Positions 17,457 through 25,869 of a stretch of 64,000 bases of DNA are shown one piece after another (position 1 is the first letter of the stretch; every line of letters begins with the position of its first letter). The stretch lies in contig JABTUA010000001.1 in the NCBI GenBank assembly GCA_015075635.1, forward strand, positions 2,480,001 through 2,544,000. Reading direction: 5' to 3'. The position numbers were made by a program, and so were the translations under genes. The stretch comes from Polyangiaceae bacterium (lineage in GTDB: Bacteria; Myxococcota_A; Polyangia; Polyangiales; Polyangiaceae). The notes below the pieces were generated by a model that ran no database searches, was not told the DNA's origin, and saw only the letters and a list, made by a program, of their open reading frames with translations.

Positions 17457-18233
17457 CTATTCCCGGGCAGGCGATTTCCCGGGCTCCGGCTCGGCCAGCT
17501 CGAGCGGGAAGGTCTCGACGCTCCGCAGGTGCCGGAGCGCGTCCGGCCAGCGCTCCGGCAGGCGGCCGAAGTAGCGCATGGCTGCCGGCAGCGAGCCGAA
17601 GGTGCGCTCGACGGCGTCGAAGCGGCCCTGGATGTTGCTGCGGAGCGGCGGCGGTGTGCGCGGCTCTCGGCGGAACACCCGCACGTAGTCCAAGAGCCGA
17701 GCGTGGTAGTCGGGCTCCTCGACGATGGCCGCGATCGAGCTCGCGCGCGGGTGTGTGCCGGCCAGCATCGCTTCGAGCTGCCCCTCGAGCTCCGCGTGCC
17801 CGTCGTCGAACAGCATCAGGAGCTGGAGGTCGTAGACCGGGTTCGCGTGCACGACCTGCATCAGGTGCCCGATGATGGCGTCGCGCTCGCTGAAGACCCC
17901 GATGGGATCGCCGACGGCGGCCGGATCGTCCACGAAGCGCAGGACCTGGTGGAACGTGTAGTCGATGCCCTTCTCGGCGTAGTAGTCCGCCGCAGCAGGT
18001 GAGATCCAGAAGCGCAGCATGTCGATCGCGCCGGCGAAGAGCTGGGCGTCGCTCGGGATCCGGTCGATCAGGCCGAGCTCCTGCAAGCGCCCGAGCTTGC
18101 GGCGGTGGGCGCGCGTCCCATAACGCGCGAGCAGCCGGGCGACCCCGAGCGCCTTCGGCGGCCAGGCGCGCGCCGGACCGGCAGCCTTGGCGAGCAGCGC
18201 GAGCGGCGCTTCGGTCGTGCGGGCGGTGGACAT
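17457..18233 (-). CDS. Conserved hypothetical protein, helical
   Basis: 258 residues, predicted mostly alpha-helical and cytosolic, with no signal peptide or cofactor motif. The middle (GIDYTFHQVLRFVDDP, SERDAIIGHLMQ) looks like a ligand-binding or scaffold fold but I do not recognise it. Its ATG (read from 18233) shares the palindrome CATG at 18231-18234 with the start codon of QueG on the other strand, so the two genes are divergent with overlapping starts. 116 bp separate it from the ABC ATPase gene. Confidence 0.6.
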   Translation of the reverse strand: MSTARTTEAPLALLAKAAGPARAWPPKALGVARLLARYGTRAHRRKLGRLQELGLIDRIPSDAQLFAGAIDMLRFWISPAAADYYAEKGIDYTFHQVLRFVDDPAAVGDPIGVFSERDAIIGHLMQVVHANPVYDLQLLMLFDDGHAELEGQLEAMLAGTHPRASSIAAIVEEPDYHARLLDYVRVFRREPRTPPPLRSNIQGRFDAVERTFGSLPAAMRYFGRLPERWPDALRHLRSVETFPLELAEPEPGKSPARE

Positions 18234-19482
18234 GGCCGAGTCGGATTATGCTCCAACGGTGACCGTGACCGGAGACTCCGCGCGCACGCGCCACGAACCG
18301 AGGGCCGGCTCGACGCGCGTCGAGGCCCCGAGGCTCGCGGAATGGCTCCGGGAGACGGGCGCGGCCCTGGGCTTCTCGCGCCTCGGCGTGACCTCGGCGG
18401 AGCGCCTCGGAGAGGGAGCCGCGCGCCTCGAGAGCTGGCTCGACGCGGGCTACGGCGCGGGCCTCGACTACATGGCCCAGGGCGGCGATCGAGCCGACCC
18501 GCGCGCGCTGCTCCCGGTCGCGCGCTCGGTGATCGTGGCGGCCCTCACCTACCCCACCCCCGTCGCCCTGCGCCGCTCGAAGGGCGGAGAGCCGCTGCGC
18601 GGCGCGGTCGCGGCCTACGCCCGTGGGACCGACTATCACCTGGTGATGAAGGACAAGCTCCGCGCGCTCGCCGATGCACTCGCGGACGCAGCGGGTCGCG
18701 TCGTCCACGCCCGCATCGCCGTGGACAGCGCCCCCTTGCTCGAGCGCGAGCTCGCGGCGCGAGCCGGCCTCGGCTTCGTGGGCAAGAGCACGCTCTTGAT
18801 CGTGCCCGGCCTGGGGACCAACGTGCTCCTGGGCGAGCTCGTCACCGATCTCGAGCTCGAGCCAGGCGCGGCCATCCTAGCGGGCTGCGGCAGCTGCACC
18901 GCGTGCCTCGAGGCCTGCCCGACCGGCGCCATCGTCGCGCCGTTCGTGGTCGATGCGCGGCGCTGCATCTCCTACCTGACCATCGAGCACCACGGCGTGA
19001 TCCCGGTCGAGCTCCGCGCGGCCATCGGCACCCGCGTGTTCGGCTGCGACGACTGCCAGGCGGTGTGCCCGTTCGACGCCTCGGCGACGCCGGCGCCTCA
19101 CGCCCCGGAGCTCGCCGGCCGCATTCCCGAGGCCGGCGTGGACTTGGTCGAGCTGCTCGGCGCGGGCAACGCGCGCTACCGCAAGCTGGTGCGTCGGACG
19201 GCGCTGCGCCGGGTGAGCCGCGACGTGCTCGCCCGCAACGCCGCCATCGCGCTCGGCAACGCCGGCGACCCGCGGGCCGTGCCCGCCCTCGCCCTGGCGC
19301 TCGGGTCCCATCCGAGCGCGCTCACGCGCGCTCACGCCGCCTGGGCCCTCGGACGCCTGGGCGGAGCCGAAGCCGAGGCCGCGCTCCGCGCGGCGCTCGA
19401 GGATCCGGAGCGCCTGGTGCGCGATGAAGCGGCTCTGGCCCTCGGCAGCCTTGACGGCTCGCGGGCCCGCGAATACCCGTGA
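18232..19482 (+). CDS. queG: Epoxyqueuosine reductase QueG
   Basis: 416 residues from ATG 18232. Reduces epoxyqueuosine to queuosine in tRNA using cobalamin and two 4Fe-4S clusters. Motifs: VDSAPLLERELAARAGLGFVGK, the catalytic Asp region; CGSCTACLEACP and CDDCQAVCP, the two cluster motifs; and HEAT-like repeats in the C-terminal 100 residues (ARNAAIALGNAGDPRAVPAL), as in known QueG. The first 35 residues are poorly conserved, so a later GTG (18259 or after) could be the true start. It overlaps the next small gene (GTGA). Confidence 0.9.
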   Translation: MAESDYAPTVTVTGDSARTRHEPRAGSTRVEAPRLAEWLRETGAALGFSRLGVTSAERLGEGAARLESWLDAGYGAGLDYMAQGGDRADPRALLPVARSVIVAALTYPTPVALRRSKGGEPLRGAVAAYARGTDYHLVMKDKLRALADALADAAGRVVHARIAVDSAPLLERELAARAGLGFVGKSTLLIVPGLGTNVLLGELVTDLELEPGAAILAGCGSCTACLEACPTGAIVAPFVVDARRCISYLTIEHHGVIPVELRAAIGTRVFGCDDCQAVCPFDASATPAPHAPELAGRIPEAGVDLVELLGAGNARYRKLVRRTALRRVSRDVLARNAAIALGNAGDPRAVPALALALGSHPSALTRAHAAWALGRLGGAEAEAALRAALEDPERLVRDEAALALGSLDGSRAREYP

Positions 19483-19712
19483 GATCGATGGCATCGCGAC
19501 GGCTGGCGTGGCTCGGGCTCGGCTTGGCGCTCTCGCTCTCGGCTCCGGCTCGGGCCGACGAGCCGCCGGATCCGCCGACGGTCGCGGCGAAGCCAGCTCA
19601 GAACAAGCCGTTCATGTCTCGGCCGATCGTGGTCGGCTTGCTCGCCGCGTTGTTCTTGATCGTGGCCGGCGCCGCCGGGGCGAACGACAAGCACGGCAAG
19701 AAGCCCGCCTGA
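19479..19712 (+). CDS. Small exported or membrane protein
   Basis: 77 residues from GTG 19479, overlapping the QueG stop (GTGA); ATG 19488 is an alternative. A signal peptide ending in APARA-DE is followed by a 20-residue linker, one membrane helix (about 50-66) and a basic Lys/His tail. No family recognised. Operonic spacing on both sides (7 bp to the ferritin-like gene) supports real expression. Confidence 0.55.
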   Translation: MRSMASRRLAWLGLGLALSLSAPARADEPPDPPTVAAKPAQNKPFMSRPIVVGLLAALFLIVAGAAGANDKHGKKPA

Positions 19713-19719
19713 ACCAGAG

Positions 19720-20445
19720 ATGGCCGCGAAGAAGCGCGCCCGCCCTCCCGCCTCGGACCGCACCCGCACCGAGTGGCTCCGGCGCATCGAAGCCGAGTAC
19801 CGCTCCGCCGCGTTCGCCCACCACCTGGTGCACTGGCTGATCCAGATCGGCGCGAGCCCGGATCTGATCCGTGACGGCCTGCGCATCGTGAACGACGAGA
19901 TGGTCCACGCGGAGCTCTCGCACGTGGTCTACACGGCGGCCGGGGGCACGGAGCTGCCGCGCATCGATCGCGACTCGCTCGTCCTGCGCCGGAGCGCGAG
20001 CGAGCCGCTGGAGCACGACGTGCTGCGCTACGGCGTCGATCTGTTCTGCCTCGGCGAGACCGTGGCGGTCCGCTTGTTCAAGGAGCTCCGACACAAATGC
20101 GTCGTCCCCGAGGCTCGGCGCGCGCTCGATCGCATCCTCCGCGACGAGGTCCGCCACCGCGACTTCGGCTGGGCGCTGTTCGACTGGCTGGCCGAGACGC
20201 CCCTCGGGCCGAAGCTGGAGAAGCTCGCGGAGCGCGAGCTGCCGCGCATGTTCACCCGGGTGCGCGGCGCTTACGCACCCTGGGCCGCCCGGGACGAGCA
20301 GAGCATCCCCGACGCGGACCGGGCCTGGGGGCTGATGCCGGCCGGCTGGTACGCGCGCGTCCTCGACGACACCCTCGCGCGAGACTACGTGCCGCGCTTC
20401 GAGAAGCACGGCATCGACGCCCGGCGCGCCTGGGCCGCGAGCTGA
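19720..20445 (+). CDS. Ferritin-like diiron-fold protein
   Basis: 241 residues, all helical. Four helices carry the usual ligand pattern: Glu/His in RIEAEYRSAAFAHH, ExxH in NDEMVHAELSH, Glu in LGETVAV, and ExxH in RDEVRHRDFGW. This is typical of ferritin-like oxidases or storage proteins of about this size. No signal peptide; cytosolic. It follows QueG and the small membrane protein closely. Whether it binds iron, and its substrate, cannot be read. Confidence 0.7.
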   Translation: MAAKKRARPPASDRTRTEWLRRIEAEYRSAAFAHHLVHWLIQIGASPDLIRDGLRIVNDEMVHAELSHVVYTAAGGTELPRIDRDSLVLRRSASEPLEHDVLRYGVDLFCLGETVAVRLFKELRHKCVVPEARRALDRILRDEVRHRDFGWALFDWLAETPLGPKLEKLAERELPRMFTRVRGAYAPWAARDEQSIPDADRAWGLMPAGWYARVLDDTLARDYVPRFEKHGIDARRAWAAS

Positions 20446-20460
20446 GGTAGACTCGGGGAC

Positions 20461-21582
20461 ATGCTTCCCCGCCTCTCGCTCCTCGCCCTGCTCTCCCTTG
20501 CCGCGATCGCCGGTGCCTGCTCCTCGGACGACTCGGACGGCGGAACGAGCACCGGCGGCGCCGGCGGCTCGACCGGTGGCAGCGGCAACACCGGCGGCTC
20601 CGGCGGCGCCTCGGGCAGCGGCGGCGCGAGCGGTGGCGCCTCCGGCAGCGGCGGCGCGAGCGGCGGCGCCTCGGGCAGCGGCGGCGCCACCACGGACGGC
20701 GGCGTCCCCGACAAGCTCTCGGCGACCGGGCTCTACTCCGATACGGCGAAGGGCACGCTGGCGCCCGGCGTCCAGGAGTACCAGCCGAAGTACCAGCTCT
20801 GGACCGACGGCGCGGCCAAGAAGCGCTGGGTCTACTTGCCCGCCGGCACGAAGATCGACACCAGCGACATGGACTACTGGGTCTACCCGGTCGGCACGAA
20901 GCTCTGGAAGGAGTTCTCGCGGGACGGCGTGCGGGTCGAGACCCGCCTGCTCGAGAAGACCTCCGCCTCCGAGTGGCAGATGATGGCCTATCACTGGAAC
21001 ACCGGGCAGACCGACGCGGACGCGGTGCCGCTCGGCGTGTTGAACGCCTCGGGCACGCAGCACGACATCCCGTCGTCGAACGACTGCCTGACCTGCCACG
21101 GCAAGCTGAAGGACCGAGCCGCTTCGTTCACCGCCATCCAGCTCTCGCACGGCTTGCCCGGCGTGACCCTGACCAGCCTGATCGCGGACGGTCGCCTGAC
21201 CGCGAACCCGAGCGGTCCCTTCACGCTGCCCGGCACCGCGACGGATCAGGCTGCGCTCGGCTACCTGCACGCCAACTGCGGCATCTGCCACAACGACACC
21301 AGCTTCGTGTTCTCGCTGGTGGACATGCAGCTCTGGCTGAAAACTGGAAACCTGGCGTCGGTGAAGACGACGGACACCTACCTCTCGACGGCCAACCAGG
21401 CGCTCACGGCCTCGAACCCCAGCACCGGCCAGGCGCGCCTGGTCCCAGGCGACGCCGCCAAGAGCGACCTGCACATCCGCATGAACCAGCGTGGCACCCT
21501 CAATCAGATGCCGACCCTGGGCACCGAGGTCGTGGACGCCACGGGCCTCGCGGCGGTGGACGCCTGGATCAACAGCCTGTGA
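20461..21582 (+). CDS. Dihaem c-type cytochrome lipoprotein
   Basis: 373 residues. Lipobox IAGAC, then a Gly/Ser/Ala linker encoded by three 30-bp DNA repeats. The main domain has YQPKYQLWTDGAAKKRW, YWVYPVGTKLWKEF and two haem motifs, CLTCH and CGICH. This matches a family of dihaem periplasmic or surface proteins with an LWTDGA-type signature (TIGR03806-like), whose role is not established. It sits 15 bp after the ferritin-like gene and converges with the metzincin gene (stop codons abut). Confidence 0.8.
   Translation: MLPRLSLLALLSLAAIAGACSSDDSDGGTSTGGAGGSTGGSGNTGGSGGASGSGGASGGASGSGGASGGASGSGGATTDGGVPDKLSATGLYSDTAKGTLAPGVQEYQPKYQLWTDGAAKKRWVYLPAGTKIDTSDMDYWVYPVGTKLWKEFSRDGVRVETRLLEKTSASEWQMMAYHWNTGQTDADAVPLGVLNASGTQHDIPSSNDCLTCHGKLKDRAASFTAIQLSHGLPGVTLTSLIADGRLTANPSGPFTLPGTATDQAALGYLHANCGICHNDTSFVFSLVDMQLWLKTGNLASVKTTDTYLSTANQALTASNPSTGQARLVPGDAAKSDLHIRMNQRGTLNQMPTLGTEVVDATGLAAVDAWINSL
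20602..20688 (+). repeat. 30-bp coding tandem repeat, three copies
   Basis: The linker of the dihaem lipoprotein is encoded by three copies of a 30-bp unit starting at 20602, 20632 and 20662, translating to GGASGSGGAS. Copies differ at a few third positions, so the repeat is kept at protein level. Length variation between strains would be expected. Confidence 0.8.
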
Positions 21583-23580
21583 TCAGTCGCAGGTCGGCCG
21601 CACGGGCACCGGATCCGGCACGGAGCTCGGCAGGATCTCGCGCAGGTACTTGAACTCCAGGTCGCAGAACACGCCCGGACCCTCGCCGAGCTCGGCGCGC
21701 TCGCGGAAGCTGCGCGCGCCGCCGGAGTCCATCAGCCGGTTTGGCTCGTCGCCGGGGTTGTGGAACTCCTCGCCCTCGGGATCGGCCAGGCCGAGGGAGT
21801 GGCCGACCTCGTGCGCCGCAGTCGTGCCGACCATGGAGCCGAGCACCCAGATGGCACACGCGATGCGCATCTTGCGATCGCTGCTCGGCGCCGGGCAGCT
21901 CGCGCCGCTCTGGAGGATGGGCACGTTCACCGCCAGCTCCTCCGCCAGCACCGGCTTGCCGCTGCGGTCCGGCCGGAACGGATCGAAGATCTGATCGAAC
22001 AGCGGATCGGCGACGTCGAGCTTCTTCGCGAACTTTCCCGGATGCGTGCTGAAGCCGAACAGCGAGTCGATGAACACGCCGCCGAAGCCGGGGTAGCCGC
22101 CCTCCTGGGTCACCGCGTTCACGCCGCCGATCTTGTCCTCCAGCCGGATGTTGCCCTTGTCCTTGCCGGCGGAGTTGTCGTAGCCGAGCAGGCCGAGGCC
22201 GTTCGGATCCGGCCCCTCCAGATCGACCTGGGCGAAGAGCTTGAAGTCGCGGGGCTCCTCCGTGCGAAACTCGAGGTTCACGCCGACGTAGGCGGCCTGC
22301 ATCACCTCGATGATGCGATCGCGGACGCGCTGATCCGCGGCGCGCAGCCCCAGGTTCTCCAGGCTGTCCTTGTAGGTGGGGAGCCAGTTGACCCAGACCA
22401 CCTGCTTGAGCGGCGCGATGCCGAGCGTCACCTGGATCTCGCCCCCGATCACGCTCTGTGCGCCGTAGGTGGCCACCGGCTTGGCGGTGCCCTTGAACTG
22501 CCCCGTCACCTTGCGAAGATCCGCGGCCTGCCCCAGCGCGTCCTCTTCGTTCAGCACGTAGCGGATCAGCTTGCCGTTCACGAACTCGGTGATGAGCTCG
22601 AGGTTCACCGGGTTGCCGCTCGGGGCGCCGGTGGGCGTGAAGGTCCCGGCGAGCTGGATGCGCGTGGTCGCCGGCGTCGGGTCGTTCAGATCCGCGTTCT
22701 TCCCGACGAAGCCGCCGCCGCTGATCTCGACGTATTGACCGAGGCTGGCGGCGGCCGGCGAGAACGCCGTCATGGTGGTGGCCACCAGCTGGATCTGCAC
22801 GGGGATCTGCCCCGTCTCGCTGGAGGCGCCGGACACCACGTGGTCGCTGCGCAGCCGCACGCTGCCCTGGAACAGGCCCGGCTGGATGCCGGCGATCTTG
22901 GGCGCGAAGGGGAAGGTCGCGAGCTTGCGCTGCGTGGTGACGTCGGTTTTGATTTCGTCCGGAGTGAGCGGCACCTCGACGTCCGGCACCGGGGTGCAGG
23001 CGGTGTCACCGGTCTTCTGGTAGCAGCCCTCCAGGATGGCGACCGTGCGCCCTTCGCCGCCGCCCAGGAGGAAGTCGTCCCCCTCGACGTGGATGGCGTC
23101 GTTGACCTGCTTGATGCCCTCCTCGACGCCGTAGAACTTCGGCTCGAGCTTGGAGGCCACCCGGAGCACGACGTCTCGGGGCGGCGACAGGTGCTCGCGC
23201 GGATCGGCGGGCACGCTGGCGGTCACCTGCGCGGTGCCCGAGAACTCGCCGTCGTTTCCGGGCAGGCCCATGCTGGCGCCGCCGGTCCACTTCACCTCCA
23301 GCCGGCCCAGGCCCTTGAGCTCCGCCGGCAGGAGCGCGTCCACGGGCTGCCCGTTCATGCTGCCCACGAGGCGCACGAACGCCGGCTTCAGATCGACGTA
23401 GTTGCCCACGACGACCAGGGCGCTGCCCGGGACCAGGGCCCCTGGCGTGACCTCGTTCAGCGTCAGATCGGTGACCTTGCCTCCCGGCGACTCGGAGGCG
23501 TCCGAGCCGCAGGCGACCCAGATCAGCGCGAGGGCCCCGAACGCGAGGCGCCCGAGGGCTCTTTTCACAGCGCCGGACAT
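21583..23580 (-). CDS. Lipoprotein zinc metalloprotease (metzincin-like)
   Basis: 665 residues from ATG 23580. Lipobox WVAC, then several beta-sandwich (IPT/Ig-like) domains through about residue 400. The protease domain near the C-terminus has AAHEVGHSLGLAD, an HExxHxxGxxD zinc site like that of snapalysin-type metzincins, and a later LMDSGG Met-turn. The start overlaps the 3' end of the PPC-domain gene by 16 bp. Likely secreted to the outer surface; could process neighbouring lipoproteins or prey proteins. Protease class is secure, substrate unknown. Confidence 0.82.
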   Translation of the reverse strand: MSGAVKRALGRLAFGALALIWVACGSDASESPGGKVTDLTLNEVTPGALVPGSALVVVGNYVDLKPAFVRLVGSMNGQPVDALLPAELKGLGRLEVKWTGGASMGLPGNDGEFSGTAQVTASVPADPREHLSPPRDVVLRVASKLEPKFYGVEEGIKQVNDAIHVEGDDFLLGGGEGRTVAILEGCYQKTGDTACTPVPDVEVPLTPDEIKTDVTTQRKLATFPFAPKIAGIQPGLFQGSVRLRSDHVVSGASSETGQIPVQIQLVATTMTAFSPAAASLGQYVEISGGGFVGKNADLNDPTPATTRIQLAGTFTPTGAPSGNPVNLELITEFVNGKLIRYVLNEEDALGQAADLRKVTGQFKGTAKPVATYGAQSVIGGEIQVTLGIAPLKQVVWVNWLPTYKDSLENLGLRAADQRVRDRIIEVMQAAYVGVNLEFRTEEPRDFKLFAQVDLEGPDPNGLGLLGYDNSAGKDKGNIRLEDKIGGVNAVTQEGGYPGFGGVFIDSLFGFSTHPGKFAKKLDVADPLFDQIFDPFRPDRSGKPVLAEELAVNVPILQSGASCPAPSSDRKMRIACAIWVLGSMVGTTAAHEVGHSLGLADPEGEEFHNPGDEPNRLMDSGGARSFRERAELGEGPGVFCDLEFKYLREILPSSVPDPVPVRPTCD

Positions 23581-25688
23581 CCGCTCGTCGTCTTGCTGGT
23601 GCTCGTGTAGTCGATGCAGATGTCGTACTTGTTCTGCGCGCCCTCCCAGCCGTGGACGACCACGAAGTAGTCGCCGGTCGCCGGGATCTTGTACGAGAGG
23701 TTCTCGTTCGAGGTGCTCGACTGGCCGTTCGAGCTGTCGCACTCCCACGGGTCGGCCTCGGTGCACTTGGTGAGCTGCACGCCGGCCGGATCGTACAGGT
23801 AGAGATCCAGATCCTCGCTGGCCTTGGTCTGGGTGAACTTCAAGGTCGCCTTGATGGTCTCGTCCTTGACCATGAACACCTTGAACCAGTCGTCGTCCCA
23901 GGCGCAGATCTGCTGGGCCGCCGACTTGTACGGGCCGCTCGTGATGTCGGCGTCCCGCGCCTGGCTCTTGTTGTCGTCGTTCTTGCCGCCGGTGTCCGAG
24001 GAGTCGTCCACGCACTGCGCGGTGCAGCCGTTCTGCTTGGACCAGGTCAGCGAATACGAGTTCTCCGCCTTGGACCAGGCCCAGACGTGGAAGTAGTACC
24101 GGCCTGGCGTGAGGCAGCTCGTCACACTCTCTTGCGAGCCCGGCTTGGCCGAGCTGACCACGACCTTGCCGGTCGAGTCCTTCAGCATCAGGTCCAGGTT
24201 GCTCGAGGCGCCGCCGGAGAGCGTCGCGGTCACGGTGGACTCGCTCGCGATGTCGATGGGGTACCAGTCCTCGTCGTCGAACGGGGCGCCCGGGCAGCTC
24301 TTCAGCTGGTAGGTCCCCGCCGGCAGCCCCGGCTTGGTCTTCACCTGCGTCAGCGTGTCGTTGTCCTCGTGCGAGTCGTCGGTGCACTGCGTGGTGGAGC
24401 CGCCGCACTTGCCGGAGCTCGGGATGCACTGCTTGGCGCTCTTGCCGCTCACGCTGAGCACCGGCGCCGTCGAGCACTCGTGGCTGAGCGGACAGTCGAA
24501 GTCGTCGATGCAGGCGAGGCCGCACACCTTGGCGCCCGCCACGAAGATGCAGTTGTCCTCGGGCCCGCCGCACTGCACGTCGCTGGAGCACGAAGAGCAC
24601 TCCTTCTGGCCGCTGGACGTCGCGTTGGTCACCGTCATCGAGTGCGAGCCGGGATCCGGCGAGCGCGTCTGGTGATCGCAGTCGCCCTCGGCGTCGTCGT
24701 TGTCGTTGGCGACGATCAGGTAGAAGAGCTTCCCCGTCGTGCCCGTCGGCTTGTCCGCCACCGGGTTCGGGATGGCGGCGGTCCACTTGCCGTTGACCAT
24801 GTCCCCGGACACCTGGGTCATCGTCACCTGGGTCATCGCCGACAAGTCCGGCGTCTGGCCCGGATCCGTCGTGCTGTACATGAGGAGCGGCGGGTATTTC
24901 AGGCCCTTGTCGTCGCTCACGTCGGCGTCGATGGCGATGTCGAGGTTCGTGGACTGATCGCCCGGGCTGTGAGTGATGACCGGGCCGTCGCCCGGGCAGT
25001 CCGGCTTCACGCCCTTCTGAAGCACGATCAGGAAGTCCTTCAAGACCTTCGCGTTCTCGCTGTCGTAGGCGGAGAGCAGGAGCGAGAAGAGCTCACCGCC
25101 GCTGATCTGCTCCGGCGTCGGACACCAACTCCAGGTCGCCTCCAGCCCGTCGGTCTGTTCGAGCGTCGCGCCGTCGATGAGGGGCGGCTCCTGCGCGATC
25201 TCGACCTGGGTGCTGTCCGCGTCCTGGATCACGATGGGCAGCTCGACGCATTTCTTGCTGCCCAGATCGAGCGTCGTCCCCGTCCCGAGCGGTTTGATGA
25301 AGACCGGGGAGCCCGCGCCGCCCGCCGCCGACTTCACGTCGATGGCGACGGTGCGGCGGGCGTCGTCCTTGCCGTCCGAAGCGATGAAGTCGAAGGAGTG
25401 AATCCCGACGTCGGACCCGATTGGGACCCACTTGAAGACCGCGGTGCCGCCGGCGCCGCTGGTGAGCTGCGCGCGGTTCTTGATGTCGCCCAGGTCGGCC
25501 TTGTAGCTGAAGGTGATGGGGTCGCCGTCTGGATCGGTCGCGCGGAGCGCCACCGACAGCTCGGTGCCCACCGCCGCGACCTGATCGGGGATGGGATCGA
25601 GCTTCGGGGGGCTGTTGTCGTCGCCTCCCCCGCAACCCGACACGACGAGGACCAGGCTGGACCCGAGACAAGCAAGTGTGGTGCGCAC
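23565..25688 (-). CDS. Surface lipoprotein with Ig/cadherin-like and two PPC domains
   Basis: 707 residues. Lipobox VSGC, then a cadherin-like domain (ATDPDGDPITF, FIASDGKDDARRTV), a second beta domain and a Cys-rich segment around residues 370-440. Two tandem pre-peptidase C-terminal (PPC) domains follow, each with DDDW/DEDWY and LDLxLxD signatures. PPC domains usually accompany secreted proteases; here the protease is the overlapping downstream gene, suggesting the pair acts together. Divergent from the papain-like gene. Confidence 0.78.
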   Translation of the reverse strand: MRTTLACLGSSLVLVVSGCGGGDDNSPPKLDPIPDQVAAVGTELSVALRATDPDGDPITFSYKADLGDIKNRAQLTSGAGGTAVFKWVPIGSDVGIHSFDFIASDGKDDARRTVAIDVKSAAGGAGSPVFIKPLGTGTTLDLGSKKCVELPIVIQDADSTQVEIAQEPPLIDGATLEQTDGLEATWSWCPTPEQISGGELFSLLLSAYDSENAKVLKDFLIVLQKGVKPDCPGDGPVITHSPGDQSTNLDIAIDADVSDDKGLKYPPLLMYSTTDPGQTPDLSAMTQVTMTQVSGDMVNGKWTAAIPNPVADKPTGTTGKLFYLIVANDNDDAEGDCDHQTRSPDPGSHSMTVTNATSSGQKECSSCSSDVQCGGPEDNCIFVAGAKVCGLACIDDFDCPLSHECSTAPVLSVSGKSAKQCIPSSGKCGGSTTQCTDDSHEDNDTLTQVKTKPGLPAGTYQLKSCPGAPFDDEDWYPIDIASESTVTATLSGGASSNLDLMLKDSTGKVVVSSAKPGSQESVTSCLTPGRYYFHVWAWSKAENSYSLTWSKQNGCTAQCVDDSSDTGGKNDDNKSQARDADITSGPYKSAAQQICAWDDDWFKVFMVKDETIKATLKFTQTKASEDLDLYLYDPAGVQLTKCTEADPWECDSSNGQSSTSNENLSYKIPATGDYFVVVHGWEGAQNKYDICIDYTSTSKTTSGCPAL

Positions 25689-25854
25689 GATTGGGGACCT
25701 TACGAGCAGAAGGGTATGATTTTTCCCTGGCGCGGGCCGAGGCCGCGGCTACTTTCCCGAAGCTTGCCCCGGAGCCTGCCGCCCAGCGGCCACCAACCCC
25801 CCGATTTCATTAGACTGGGCGGGGAAGATCCGGTAGTCCATTGTCGTACAGTGT

Positions 25855-25860
25855 AGGAGG
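25855..25860 (+). promoter_or_regulatory. Strong ribosome binding site AGGAGG
   Basis: A perfect AGGAGG lies nine bases before the ATG at 25870 and fixes the start of the papain-like lipoprotein. Most other genes here have weak or overlapping sites, so this one is probably highly translated. Confidence 0.75.
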
Positions 25861-25869
25861 AACAGCCAC

